DNA of 27,523 bases from Streptomyces sp. NRRL F-5122 (GTDB lineage Bacteria > Actinomycetota > Actinomycetes > Streptomycetales > Streptomycetaceae), in the NCBI RefSeq assembly GCF_001507435.1, contig NZ_LMWH01000282.1, positions 1 to 27,523 on the forward strand, read 5' to 3'. Each line of letters opens with the position of its first letter. Position 1 is the stretch's first letter. The notes below the pieces were generated by a model that searched no databases, was not told the DNA's origin, and saw only the letters and a program-made list of their open reading frames with translations. The position numbers and the translations under genes were made by a program. Shown piece by piece: positions 7,783-16,151 of this stretch.

Positions 7783-9108
7783 TCACAGACTGATCGGGCC
7801 GGCGTCCACCAGCAGCGCGGGTGCCACGACACTCTCCATGAACACGGCCTCGCCGCGCTCACGGCGGCTGCCGACGGCCAGCACGGTGTCGAGCACCTCG
7901 TCCATGCGGAAGGTGAGTCGCACCGACGGCTGCCAGGCCACCGGTTCGCCGTCGTGGATCCAGTACGTGGCGTCCCGCGTCGTACCGGTGACGAGAGTGT
8001 CCTTGGGATGCAGAATGCGCAGGTAGTCGAGGCGGCTGATCACCAGTCCGGTGCCGCAGACGGCGGCGAGCTCCTCCTCGGTGTTCTCGCCGCCCGCAAG
8101 GAGGAGGTGCGACGGTGAGGGATCGGCACCGAAGCGCCAGCCGGCTGGCACCGCGTGGCCGGTGGACGAGCCGCCCGTCACATCGGCGCGCCTGAGGTCC
8201 GACACCACGCCGGTGAGCACACCGTTGTCGACCAGTCGGGTCAGCCGGCGCGGCGTGCCCTCCGGATCGAAGCCGCTGGCGAGGCCGGCCGGGTCGGTGC
8301 CGTCGTCGGTGATGGTGAGCAGGTCGCTGGTCACCCTGCTGCCCATGCGGCCGGCAACCGCGGTGCGTCCTTCGGCGTATCCGGCGGCGCCCAGGGCTAC
8401 ATAGCCGTACGTGGCCAGCAGGGTGACCACTGCCTGAGGCCGGAGCAGAACCCGGAACGTACCGCGGACGGGCGTGCGTTCCGGCAGGTCGGTCAGGTCG
8501 TCAAGGAGCCGGCGGGCCACGTCGGTGGGGTCGATACGCGCGGCGTCCCGGTGAACGAGACGCACGCTCGACGATCTACCGTCGCGCTCGGCGACCGCCT
8601 GCAGCGACGCCTTGGTGAGGGTCTCCTTGCGGTACAGGCCGCTGTGGTCGGCAACCACCCGGTGGATCACGTCGTGCCGGATGGACCCTCCCAACTGGGC
8701 CGTGCCGGCCAGGCCGTCCCGCACGGCGCTGAACCACGCATGGCGGTCGGCCGGTCCGGCGCCGAGCGTGGCGGCGGCCACCTTGGGCGCCACGGGGTCG
8801 GTGCCGGAGGCGCTACGAGGGGAGGCGTCGGGCTCGTCGGAGTGCGCCGGAAGCAGGGCCAGTGCGGAGCGGAGCCGGTCGCAGAGGGCCTTGACCTCGG
8901 TGGGTTCGAGGGTCTCCAGGGTGCCCAGAGCGGTTCTGCCGCCCTCGGTGAGGCGCACCCGCACGCGCAGGCGCTCCTCGCTGTGCTGGGCGGTGACCCG
9001 GGAACGGGCGTAGCGCAGCAGGCCGGTGCGTTCCTGGGAGAGGTCGACATGGGTGCCCGGCCCCATGATGTCGAGCGCGGACTGGACCTGGCGGTGATCG
9101 ATGCTCAT
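7783..9108 (-). CDS. TldE/PmbA-like metalloprotease subunit
   Basis: A 441-residue TldD/PmbA-family protein that lacks the HExxxH zinc site, as expected of the TldE (PmbA) partner. Conserved C-terminal features are present: FRVLLRPQAVVTLL, GSRVTSDLLTITDDGT, FDPEGTPRRLTRLVDNGVL and STGHAVP. TldD and TldE form a heterodimeric protease in which TldD holds the zinc. Known roles of the family include degrading unfolded peptides and maturing modified peptides such as microcin B17. The ATG at 9108 overlaps the tldD stop as ATGA, so the two subunits should be made in equal amounts. An Ala/Pro-rich linker around residues 110-130 is less conserved. This is probably an accessory copy, but that cannot be judged without the rest of the genome. 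Confidence 0.88.
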   Translation of the reverse strand: MSIDHRQVQSALDIMGPGTHVDLSQERTGLLRYARSRVTAQHSEERLRVRVRLTEGGRTALGTLETLEPTEVKALCDRLRSALALLPAHSDEPDASPRSASGTDPVAPKVAAATLGAGPADRHAWFSAVRDGLAGTAQLGGSIRHDVIHRVVADHSGLYRKETLTKASLQAVAERDGRSSSVRLVHRDAARIDPTDVARRLLDDLTDLPERTPVRGTFRVLLRPQAVVTLLATYGYVALGAAGYAEGRTAVAGRMGSRVTSDLLTITDDGTDPAGLASGFDPEGTPRRLTRLVDNGVLTGVVSDLRRADVTGGSSTGHAVPAGWRFGADPSPSHLLLAGGENTEEELAAVCGTGLVISRLDYLRILHPKDTLVTGTTRDATYWIHDGEPVAWQPSVRLTFRMDEVLDTVLAVGSRRERGEAVFMESVVAPALLVDAGPISL

Positions 9109-10559
9109 CGGGTGCCTATCTGGACGCTACGGAAGCGGGCCGGGACCGTGCCGTGCCCGATGTGGGCGACCTGGAGCGGCTCGCCCTTGTTGCAGGAGGG
9201 GATGCCGTGGACCTGGAACTCGTCGCGGTTGCCCAGGGCGTCGCAGTCGGCCCAGAATCTGGGTGTGACACCGCTGTAGGTGCAGTTCTTCAGCAGCCGG
9301 CCGAGCTTTCCGTCGCGGATCTCCCAGCCCGCCTCGGCGCCCAGCCGGAAGGAAAGCCGCTGGTCGTCGATGGAGACGCTCTTGGTCATGTCCATCAGCA
9401 CACCGCGCTTGGTGCCGTCGATCATCTCGGCGAGCGATGAGTCCCCCGGTTCCAGGCAGAGGTTGGTCATCCGGACCAGGGGGATGCGCTGCCAGCCGTC
9501 GGCGCGGGCTGCTCCCGAGGACTCCTGGCCGAGCGTCGCGGCCGACTCCCGGCCGGAGAGGTAGCCGGTGAAGACACCGTCCTTGACGAGTTCGGTGCGC
9601 TGCGCGGCGACGCCCTCGTCGTCGTACGCGTAACTACCCAGGGCCCCGGGGATGGTGGCGTCGGCGTGGACGGAGACGATGGGGGAGCCGAAGCGGAAGG
9701 TGCCGCGGCGCTCGGGCGAGGCGTAGGTGCCGCCCGCGAGGCTGACCTCGGAGCCCAGGGCCCGGTCGGCCTCCATCGGGTGGCCGGCGCACTCGTGCAG
9801 CAGCATGGCGAGTTGGGCGCCGGTGACGACCAGCGTGCTGTTCTGGTCGGGGCACTGCGGGGCGGACAGCAGGGCGACGGCATCGGCTCCGACCCGGGCG
9901 GCCTCCTCCACCAGGCGCAGGGCGGGGATGTGCTCGTAGCCCGCGGTGGCGAACTGCCCGCGCTGCCCGCGGATCGAGCGGGGCACGGCCTGCGGGAACG
10001 AGCGCCGCTGGACGTCGTCGTAATCGGAGGCGACTGCCATCAGGCCGGCGCCGCTTTCGGTGATGGTCTGTTCGATCAGGGCGCCCTCGGTGTTGGCGAA
10101 GACCTTGTCGTCGCGGAAGAAGTCCATCGAGGCCTCGATCTGGCGCAGCAGCGGCCCGGCGGTGCGTGCCTCGGCAACGGCTGCGGCGAGCAGGTCGAGC
10201 TTGCCTGACAGCGGCACCGTAAAGGGGTCGACGGCCATCGGGGAGGACCATCGGGCGCGGGTGGTGACCGGCTGACCGAGCGCGATCTTAGCTCCGCCGT
10301 CGGCGGCGCGGGCCTGTGCGACGGCTTCGGAGACCGCGGCCGTAAGACCCTTGAGGTCCAGGCGGTGAGTGGCCGCGAAGCCCCACTGACCGCCGATGAC
10401 GACGCGGACGCCGACGCCTAGCGAGTTCTCCCGCATGACGTCGCCAGGGCCCTCGTGTTCGACAAGGACCAGTTCGTGGGTGCGCTCGACGACGCGGACG
10501 TCCGCGTATGCGACGTCCCTGGGCAGCAGACCCAGGACCGTCTCGGCTGTGTCTTTCAC
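9105..10559 (-). CDS. TldD-like zinc metalloprotease catalytic subunit
   Basis: A 484-residue TldD-family protein. The zinc motif HECAGH (His255, Glu256, His260) fits the family's HExxxH pattern and is followed by PMEADR. The downstream stretch with PGALGSYAYDDEGV, TELVKDGVFTGYLSGRE, then RADGWQRIPLVRMTNLCLEPG is characteristic of TldD. The GTG start at 10559 was chosen because the conserved N-terminus (KDTAETVLGLL) begins there and GAAGGG lies upstream. The preceding in-frame extension covers the promoter. It diverges from the C45 hydrolase gene across a 302-base control region. A TTGTCA/TACCTT promoter with a GTAG-CTAC operator sits about 100 bases upstream. Its substrate is probably a peptide or peptide-like compound handled together with the C45 hydrolase. 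Confidence 0.9.
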   Translation of the reverse strand: MKDTAETVLGLLPRDVAYADVRVVERTHELVLVEHEGPGDVMRENSLGVGVRVVIGGQWGFAATHRLDLKGLTAAVSEAVAQARAADGGAKIALGQPVTTRARWSSPMAVDPFTVPLSGKLDLLAAAVAEARTAGPLLRQIEASMDFFRDDKVFANTEGALIEQTITESGAGLMAVASDYDDVQRRSFPQAVPRSIRGQRGQFATAGYEHIPALRLVEEAARVGADAVALLSAPQCPDQNSTLVVTGAQLAMLLHECAGHPMEADRALGSEVSLAGGTYASPERRGTFRFGSPIVSVHADATIPGALGSYAYDDEGVAAQRTELVKDGVFTGYLSGRESAATLGQESSGAARADGWQRIPLVRMTNLCLEPGDSSLAEMIDGTKRGVLMDMTKSVSIDDQRLSFRLGAEAGWEIRDGKLGRLLKNCTYSGVTPRFWADCDALGNRDEFQVHGIPSCNKGEPLQVAHIGHGTVPARFRSVQIGTR

Positions 10560-10658
10560 AGTGTGTCTTACCCTTCGATCGGGGTGCAGCGTCGGGCAGT
10601 GCCGAGCGGGCACCGGGCGTGAGGTGCACAAGGGCTCCAGAAGGCCGGGCACTTCTCG

Positions 10659-10687
10659 AAGGTAGCGTTCGCTACAGACGTTGACAA
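10659..10687 (-). promoter_or_regulatory. Predicted sigma-70-type (HrdB-like) promoter of tldD
   Basis: On the minus strand there is TTGTCA (10687-10682), a 17-base spacer and TACCTT (10664-10659). Transcription would start near 10652, giving a leader of about 93 bases. The operator at 10662-10675 covers the end of the spacer and the first -10 bases. Confidence 0.65.
10662..10675. promoter_or_regulatory. Candidate RpiR operator, copy 2
   Basis: GTAGCGTTCGCTAC is a fully symmetrical palindrome and the cleanest copy of the GTAGnGnnnnCTAC motif. It overlaps the -10 box of the tldD promoter, a position suited to repression. Confidence 0.75.
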
Positions 10688-10736
10688 TGAGTGTCGCAAG
10701 TGCTTCAGAAGGTTTTGAAGTGTTTCACTACAGGTG

Positions 10737-10765
10737 TTGACTCACCTTGTAGTGGTTACTACAGT
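10737..10765 (+). promoter_or_regulatory. Predicted sigma-70-type promoter of the C45-ABC-VIT-ETF-ChrB array
   Basis: TTGACT (10737-10742), a 17-base spacer and TACAGT (10760-10765) make a strong HrdB-type promoter. The leader to the ATG at 10862 would be about 90 bases. Operator copy 3 lies in the spacer and reaches the -10. A degenerate half-site, GAAGTG-TTT-CACTAC (10717-10731), lies just upstream of the -35. Confidence 0.7.
10749..10762. promoter_or_regulatory. Candidate RpiR operator, copy 3
   Basis: GTAGTGGTTACTAC lies between the -35 and -10 boxes of the rightward promoter and overlaps the -10. Binding here should block the promoter. It is 87 bases from copy 2, so one regulator could close both divergent promoters. 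Confidence 0.75.
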
Positions 10766-10861
10766 GCCACCACCCGGCGAGGCCAACTCCCGGTTGATCT
10801 GGCCCTTCTTGCAATCGAACCGACGGCGGACAGCGCGCCTCACTCGCCCCAGGAAGTTCTC

Positions 10862-12046
10862 ATGCCCGAGCAACTCCTCTTCATCGACCTGACGAGTGCC
10901 GACCCCCAAGAGCGCGGCCGACAGTACGGCGTGGCCGCGCGCGAACTGATAGAGCGCTCCATCGACTTCTACGCGGACCTGTTCCTGCGTACCGCCGGAC
11001 TTCAGTGGACCGAGGCCACGGCCCGGGCACGCGCCTGGATACCGCTCATCGACGACTACCTCCCGGGCATCCTGGACGAGATCCGCGGGATCGCCGAAGG
11101 CGCCGGACGCGACTTCGAGGAGATCCTCGCCCTCAACGCCCGCTTCGAACTGAGCCAGTCCAACCCCTTCGACGACAAGGCCGACGAGGGCTGCACCTCT
11201 TTCGCCCTGCTGGAAGAGGCGAACGGCCTTGAGCATGTGCTGTGCGGTCAGAACTGGGACTGGCGCGAGCAGGTGGCGAACACCGTCGTCGTGCTGCGCG
11301 TTCAGCAGCCCGGGCGACCGACCCTCATCACCCAGACCGAGGCCGGGCAGATCGGCCGGCACGGCGCCAACTCGGCCGGAATCGGCCTGAACGCCAATGG
11401 ACTCGGTGGCGGATTCGACGCCGGACTCAGCGTGCCCGGCACCTTCGTCCGCCGCAAGATCCTCGAGTCCTGGGACGTGTACGACGCCCTGCAGGCCGCG
11501 TTCCAAGTCACCCAGTCCGCCCCCAGCAACCTCCTGATCACCCATCGCGACGGATTCGCGATCGACCTGGAGACCACCCCGGGCCGGCACGGCTGGATGT
11601 ACCCCACGCACGGAGTCCTGGTCCACGGCAACCACTTCCAGGCCTTCGTCCCGCCCCAGATCGAGAAGACCTACCGGCCCTTCTCCGTTGACTCGCTCTT
11701 CCGTGTCCCCCGCGTCGAGAAGGGGCTCCAGGCCGCCCGGTCGGTCACATCCGGCGCCCGGTTGCGTGCCCTCGTGCACGACGTGATGAGCGACCACTTC
11801 GCCCACCCCAACTCGGTGTGCCAGCACGCCGATCCACGGCGGCACGAGGCCGACCGCTACCAGACGGTCGTCTCCAGCCTGGTGGACCTCAGCACCGGCG
11901 AGTACCTGCTGACCGCGGGACTCCCGTGCGAGAACGACTACGTCCGGGTGCCCTGGAACATCTACGACGGGCCAGAGGCACCGACTCGCCCGGCATCGGG
12001 CGCCTCCTCATCGCCCGCTCCGCACGCGGCCGCCCACGCGGGCTGA
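10862..12046 (+). CDS. C45-family autoproteolytic acyltransferase/amidase (penicillin acyltransferase type)
   Basis: A 394-residue Ntn-hydrolase of the acyl-CoA:6-aminopenicillanate acyltransferase (peptidase C45) family. The nucleophile is probably Cys111 in DEGCTSF, which would become the new N-terminus after self-cleavage. The following GQNWDW, the GRHGANSAGIGLNANGL segment and DLETTPG also belong to the family core. Bacterial members commonly hydrolyse N-acyl amides or small peptides. The ATG at 10862 follows AGGAAG; an open frame extends upstream through the promoter and is discounted. It heads a same-strand array continuing 56 bases later with an iron-chelate importer, and diverges from tldD. 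A role in opening an amide bond of the imported ligand is an inference. No penicillin biosynthesis genes are present, so beta-lactam synthesis is unlikely. Confidence 0.85.
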   Translation: MPEQLLFIDLTSADPQERGRQYGVAARELIERSIDFYADLFLRTAGLQWTEATARARAWIPLIDDYLPGILDEIRGIAEGAGRDFEEILALNARFELSQSNPFDDKADEGCTSFALLEEANGLEHVLCGQNWDWREQVANTVVVLRVQQPGRPTLITQTEAGQIGRHGANSAGIGLNANGLGGGFDAGLSVPGTFVRRKILESWDVYDALQAAFQVTQSAPSNLLITHRDGFAIDLETTPGRHGWMYPTHGVLVHGNHFQAFVPPQIEKTYRPFSVDSLFRVPRVEKGLQAARSVTSGARLRALVHDVMSDHFAHPNSVCQHADPRRHEADRYQTVVSSLVDLSTGEYLLTAGLPCENDYVRVPWNIYDGPEAPTRPASGASSSPAPHAAAHAG

Positions 12047-12102
12047 CCGCGCGACGAAGGCACCCGCACGCCACGTCCCCGTCCCTCACCCCTGGAGCCT
12101 CG

Positions 12103-13143
12103 ATGTCCCGTCCCTTCCCTCTCCGTTCGCCGAGACGATCCGCAGCGACACTCGGCGCCGCGCTCGCCCTCGCCGTCCTCACCGCTGCCTGCGGTGGCAC
12201 CGCAGGATCCACCGGATCCGCCGTCAAGGACGACACCGCCAAAGGCGGCGGCGAGGCCGCCGCCCAGCCCAAGGCCGAGGCGAACGACGCCATCTGCGGC
12301 CAGAACAGCCGCCCCATCAAGCACGACCTCGGCACCACCACGATCACCGGCAAGCCCAAGCGCGTCGTCGCTCTCGAATTCTCCTTCGTGGACGCGCTGG
12401 TGAACGCCGGCGTCAAGCCCATCGGCATCGCGGACGACGGGAAGCCGGACCGGATCATCAAGCAGCTGCGCGACGCAGTGGGCGACTACACCTCGGTCGG
12501 TCTGCGGCAGTCGCCGAACCTCCAGGTCATCAAATCCCTCAAACCCGACCTCATCCTCGCCGACAGCCAGCGCGACGCAGCCCTCTACAAGCAGCTGCAG
12601 AAGATCGCCCCGACGGTGGCCCTGGGTAGCAACGCCGCCGACTACGAGCGAGTCATGCAGAGCGAGGTCGTGGTCGGCGAAGCGGTCGGCGAGTGCGACA
12701 AGATGACCGCCGCACTCGACAAGCACAAGAAGGCCATGGCCGACCTCAAGGCCAAGATCCCCGCCGATGACAAGCGCAGGATCGTCTTCGCCATCACCTA
12801 CGACAAAGGTGTCAGCGCCCAGACCCAGCGGGCCTTCGCCCCCACCGTGCTGCGTGGGCTCGGACTGACGACAGTGCCTTCGACCAAGGGACAGGACGCC
12901 ACCTTGAGCATGACCCTGGAGTCCATGGTCACACTCGCGCCCGAGGTGCTGTTCATGGCGCGCAACACGCCCAAGACGCTGAGCGACCAGTGGCAGTCCA
13001 GCCAGCTGTGGAAGCAGATCCCGTCCGTCAAGAACAACAAGACGTACGTGGTCGACGGCAACGTCTGGTCCAAGGGCCGGGGCACCCTCGCCGCCGAGTT
13101 GATCGCGCGCGAGGCGACCGAGAAGCTCTTCCCCGCCTCATGA
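12103..13143 (+). CDS. Iron-siderophore-type ABC transporter, substrate-binding lipoprotein (FecB/FhuD family)
   Basis: A 346-residue secreted binding protein. A twin-Arg-like start (RSPRRSAA), a hydrophobic segment and the lipobox LTAAC give lipidated Cys30. A Gly/Ala/Lys-rich linker follows to about residue 65, then the periplasmic-binding domain. The domain shows the fold's usual RVVALEFSFVDALVNAGVKPIGI opening and SLKPDLILAD, typical of the ferric-citrate/hydroxamate group. The ATG at 12103 follows CTGGAG. The stop overlaps the next permease start as ATGA. The ligand is probably a ferric siderophore or similar chelate. No classical DmdR/IdeR iron box was found upstream, which is unusual for this family. 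Confidence 0.9.
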   Translation: MSRPFPLRSPRRSAATLGAALALAVLTAACGGTAGSTGSAVKDDTAKGGGEAAAQPKAEANDAICGQNSRPIKHDLGTTTITGKPKRVVALEFSFVDALVNAGVKPIGIADDGKPDRIIKQLRDAVGDYTSVGLRQSPNLQVIKSLKPDLILADSQRDAALYKQLQKIAPTVALGSNAADYERVMQSEVVVGEAVGECDKMTAALDKHKKAMADLKAKIPADDKRRIVFAITYDKGVSAQTQRAFAPTVLRGLGLTTVPSTKGQDATLSMTLESMVTLAPEVLFMARNTPKTLSDQWQSSQLWKQIPSVKNNKTYVVDGNVWSKGRGTLAAELIAREATEKLFPAS

Positions 13144-14192
13144 ACGCCACCACCGCCGCGATGCGGCCGTCCCTGGCCGGCGACGCCGGCCAGGGACGGG
13201 GCCCCGGCATCGTCGTCGCGGCCGTCGCCGTCGTGGGAGTGGCCCTGCTGACCGTCGGCATCCTGTGGGCCCTGTCGATCGGCAGCGAACAGATCAGCTG
13301 GTCGTCCGTGGTGCACTCCTGGTTCTCGGCCGACTCCCCGGCCGACCAGATCGTGCGCACCATTCGGCTGCCACGGGTCCTGCTCGCGGCCCTGGTCGGC
13401 GCCAACCTGGCGGTGTCCGGCGCGGTGATGCAGGCGATCACGGCCAACCCCATCGCCTCGCCCGACATCATGGGCGTCAACTCAGGCGCGGCGATGGTCG
13501 TCGTCGCGGCTATCACCATTGTGCCGACCATGGCCGGGGCCCCCTCCATCCTCCTCGCTTTCGGCGGCGCAGCGGCGGCGGGCATCACCGTGATGGTCCT
13601 GGCGGGCATGGGAACGGGCAAGGTCAGCCCGGTCCGGCTCGCCCTGGCCGGAGTGACGGCGAGCACCCTGTTGGTCTCCCTCACCCAGGTACTCGTGATC
13701 TTCCATGAGAACGACACCCAGTCGGTGCTCTTCTGGCTGGTCGGCGGCGTCAACTTCGCCCAGTGGCACGACATCGGCACCGTACTGCCCTGGACCGCGG
13801 CAGGGCTGCTGGTCGCCCTCGCCCTCGCCAAGTCGCTCAACATTCTCGCCCTCGGCGAGGACATGGCCCGCGGCCTGGGCCAACACGTGGAGCGCACACG
13901 TGCGTTCGGCGCCGCCGTCGTGATCGTGCTGTGCGGTGCCTCGGTCGCGGTGGCCGGACCGATCGCCTTCATCGGACTGATCGCCCCGCACATCACACGC
14001 AAACTGGTCGGCTCCAACTACCTTCGCGTCCTGCCCGTCTCGATGCTGGTCGGCGCCGTCCTCACCGTCTACGCCGACATCGGCTCCCGCTACGTGAACC
14101 CGCCCTTCGAGGTACCCACAGGCGTGGTGACCGCCCTGGTGGGGGCGCCGATCTTCATCTACCTCGCCCGACGGCAGAAGGTGACGCGATGA
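13140..14192 (+). CDS. Iron-siderophore-type ABC transporter permease 1 (FecCD family)
   Basis: A 350-residue integral membrane protein with about nine to ten hydrophobic helices, the usual length for FecCD/BtuC permeases. Diagnostic stretches are RLPRVLLAALVGANLAVSG, NPIASPDIMGVNSGA near residue 110, KVSPVRLALAG, and GPIAFIGLIAPHITRKLVG with the cytoplasmic coupling helix. It should pair with the second permease to form the channel. The start overlaps the binding-protein stop by four bases and its stop overlaps permease 2 by four bases, so expression is tightly coupled. Confidence 0.92.
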   Translation: MNATTAAMRPSLAGDAGQGRGPGIVVAAVAVVGVALLTVGILWALSIGSEQISWSSVVHSWFSADSPADQIVRTIRLPRVLLAALVGANLAVSGAVMQAITANPIASPDIMGVNSGAAMVVVAAITIVPTMAGAPSILLAFGGAAAAGITVMVLAGMGTGKVSPVRLALAGVTASTLLVSLTQVLVIFHENDTQSVLFWLVGGVNFAQWHDIGTVLPWTAAGLLVALALAKSLNILALGEDMARGLGQHVERTRAFGAAVVIVLCGASVAVAGPIAFIGLIAPHITRKLVGSNYLRVLPVSMLVGAVLTVYADIGSRYVNPPFEVPTGVVTALVGAPIFIYLARRQKVTR

Positions 14193-15217
14193 CCGTCAAC
14201 GTAGCGATGGGACGGCCCGTGCGCCGTACCGCCGTCGCGGCCCGCAGACCCTGGATCCTGGTCGGCTCGCTGCTCGCCCTGGCCGTGGTCTGCACCCTCG
14301 TCAGCCTGACGATCGGCGCCACGCGGATCCCGTTCTCGGACGTCCTGGCCGCACTGTCCGGACAGCGCACCACCGATGGAGCCGAGGTCGTCCTTGACTT
14401 TCAGTTGCCACGGGTGCTGCTGTGCTGGGTGGTGGGCATCGGCCTCGCCGTCTCCGGCGGGGTGATGCAAGGCGTGGTCCGCAACCCGCTGGCCGCCCCC
14501 GACATCATCGGTGTGACCAAGGGCGCGGGGTTCGCCGGCATGCTCCTCGTGCTGACCCTGCCTGGCGCCTCCGTCGCCCTGGTCCCGCTGGCGGCCTTCG
14601 CCGGTGGAGTGGTGGGCGCGGGACTGGTGTACCTCTTCGCCTATCGGCGTGGAGTCTCCCCGGTCCGGCTCGCGCTGGTGGGCATCGCCGTCAGCGCCAC
14701 CTTCGAGGCGGGCATCCGCTATCTGCTCGTCAAATATCCGCTGGACGTCAACGCCTCCCTGATCTGGCTCACCGGCAGCCTCTTCGGACGGTCGATGGAC
14801 ACCGTCTGGATGGCCCTGCCGTGGATCGCGGTGCTCGTGCCCGCGGTGCTGGTGATGGCGCACCGCCTCGACGTCCTCGGCCTCGGCGACGACCTGGCGA
14901 CCGGGCTCGGTGAACCGGTGGAACGCACCCGCCGCAATCTGCTGCTGCTCGGCGTGGCGCTCGCCAGCGTGTGTGTCGCCGTCGCCGGGACCATCACCTT
15001 CGTCGGACTGATCGCACCGCACATCGCCCGGCGCCTGGTCGGCGGACGTCATGTGGTGCTGCTGTCGGCCGCGGCCATGATCGGCGTGCTGCTGATGCTG
15101 CTCGCCGACACGGTAGGCCGCGGCATCGCCGCGCCCCTGGAGATCCCCGCAGGCGTGGTCACTGCCGTCATCGGCGGACCGTACTTCCTCTATCTGCTGG
15201 TCAAGCTGGGCAAGTAG
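14189..15217 (+). CDS. Iron-siderophore-type ABC transporter permease 2 (FecCD family)
   Basis: A 342-residue partner permease. It repeats the family features QLPRVLLCWVVGIGLAVSG, NPLAAPDIIGVTKGAGF, GVSPVRLALVG and GTITFVGLIAPHIARRLVG. The ATG at 14189 overlaps the previous stop (ATGA), and the ATPase gene follows after nine bases. Heterodimeric permeases of this kind are normal for ferric hydroxamate and catecholate importers. Confidence 0.92.
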   Translation: MTVNVAMGRPVRRTAVAARRPWILVGSLLALAVVCTLVSLTIGATRIPFSDVLAALSGQRTTDGAEVVLDFQLPRVLLCWVVGIGLAVSGGVMQGVVRNPLAAPDIIGVTKGAGFAGMLLVLTLPGASVALVPLAAFAGGVVGAGLVYLFAYRRGVSPVRLALVGIAVSATFEAGIRYLLVKYPLDVNASLIWLTGSLFGRSMDTVWMALPWIAVLVPAVLVMAHRLDVLGLGDDLATGLGEPVERTRRNLLLLGVALASVCVAVAGTITFVGLIAPHIARRLVGGRHVVLLSAAAMIGVLLMLLADTVGRGIAAPLEIPAGVVTAVIGGPYFLYLLVKLGK

Positions 15218-15226
15218 GAGCGACCG

Positions 15227-16063
15227 ATGAGACTGCAGGCGCAAAACGCGCAACTCGCCTACGACACCCGCGTGATCGCGGAGGACCTCAGCCTGAGCAT
15301 CCCGGACGGCAAGGTGAGCGTCCTGATCGGCCCCAATGGCTGCGGTAAGAGCACGGCGCTGCGCGCGCTGGCCCGGCTGCTGCCGCCGCGTACGGGCCAG
15401 GTCGTGCTCGACGGCAAATCCATCCAGAAGACCCCGACGCGGGAAGTGGCCCGGCTGCTGGCGATCCTTCCTCAGGTCCTCACCGCCCCAGAAGGCATCA
15501 CCATCGAAGACCTCGTGTGCTTCGGCCGCCATCCGCACCGCTCCTCGCTGAAGGTCCCCTCCGAGGCGGACCGCGAGGCCGTGGAGTGGGCCATGGAGGT
15601 CACCGGCGTCGCCGAGATGCGGCACGCCCATGTGGACCAGCTCTCCGGCGGTCAGCGGCAGCGGGTGTGGATCGCCCTCTGCCTCGCCCAGGAGACCGAC
15701 ATCATCCTGCTGGACGAGCCCACCACCTATCTCGACGTCGCCTACCAGCTGGAGGTGCTGGACCTGCTCGCGGACCTCAACCGCGACCACGGCACGACGA
15801 TCGCGATGGTCCTGCACGACTTCAACATGGCCGCGGAGTACGCCGACCACATCTTCGTGATGCACGCAGGCGCGCTCGTCGCCGAGGGCACTCCCTTCGA
15901 GGTCCTCACGCCCGAACTCATCCACCACGTCTTCGGCGTGGAGTCACGGGTCGTGGACCACCCCGTCAGCGGCAAGCCGTTGTGCATCCCCGTCCGCCAG
16001 GAACGGGTGGCGCGGCCCGCGCCCGGACGGCGGGGCGCCAAGGCGACGGCCGGCGCCACCTGA
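15227..16063 (+). CDS. Iron-siderophore-type ABC transporter ATPase (FecE/FhuC family)
   Basis: A 278-residue nucleotide-binding subunit. Walker A is GPNGCGKST (residues 35-43), the Q-loop is in ILPQ (80-83), the signature is LSGGQRQRVW (from 139), Walker B is IILLDEP (159-165, with Asp163 and Glu164), and the switch is His197 in VLHD. CFGRHPH near residue 98 is typical of the FecE group. The last 35 residues form an Arg/Ala-rich tail. The start follows GGAG at a good distance. All parts needed for an active importer are now present. Confidence 0.93.
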   Translation: MRLQAQNAQLAYDTRVIAEDLSLSIPDGKVSVLIGPNGCGKSTALRALARLLPPRTGQVVLDGKSIQKTPTREVARLLAILPQVLTAPEGITIEDLVCFGRHPHRSSLKVPSEADREAVEWAMEVTGVAEMRHAHVDQLSGGQRQRVWIALCLAQETDIILLDEPTTYLDVAYQLEVLDLLADLNRDHGTTIAMVLHDFNMAAEYADHIFVMHAGALVAEGTPFEVLTPELIHHVFGVESRVVDHPVSGKPLCIPVRQERVARPAPGRRGAKATAGAT

Positions 16064-16151
16064 ACAACGTCGCCGCCGCCCTCGCCCCCTCACCTCATCC
16101 CGTCCCTTCCCTCCGTACGCCCTGCGCGCCACGAGAACGGATCACACACGC

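Noticed and set aside
10732..10747. AGGTG-TTGACT-CACCT inverted repeat resembling a DmdR/IdeR iron box ahead of the C45-ABC array
   Set aside because: The AGGT and ACCT arms span 16 bases against 15 in the iron-box consensus, the flanking TT/AA are missing, and it largely coincides with the -35 box. It could still bind something, but I do not call it an iron box.
10691..10861. Upstream in-frame extension of the C45 hydrolase
   Set aside because: It runs through the -35, -10 and operator. The ATG at 10862 has a good AGGAAG site and the conserved sequence begins there.
10862..12046. C45 gene as isopenicillin N acyltransferase of a beta-lactam pathway
   Set aside because: No ACV synthetase, isopenicillin N synthase or other beta-lactam genes are present. 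Family membership alone does not give that role.
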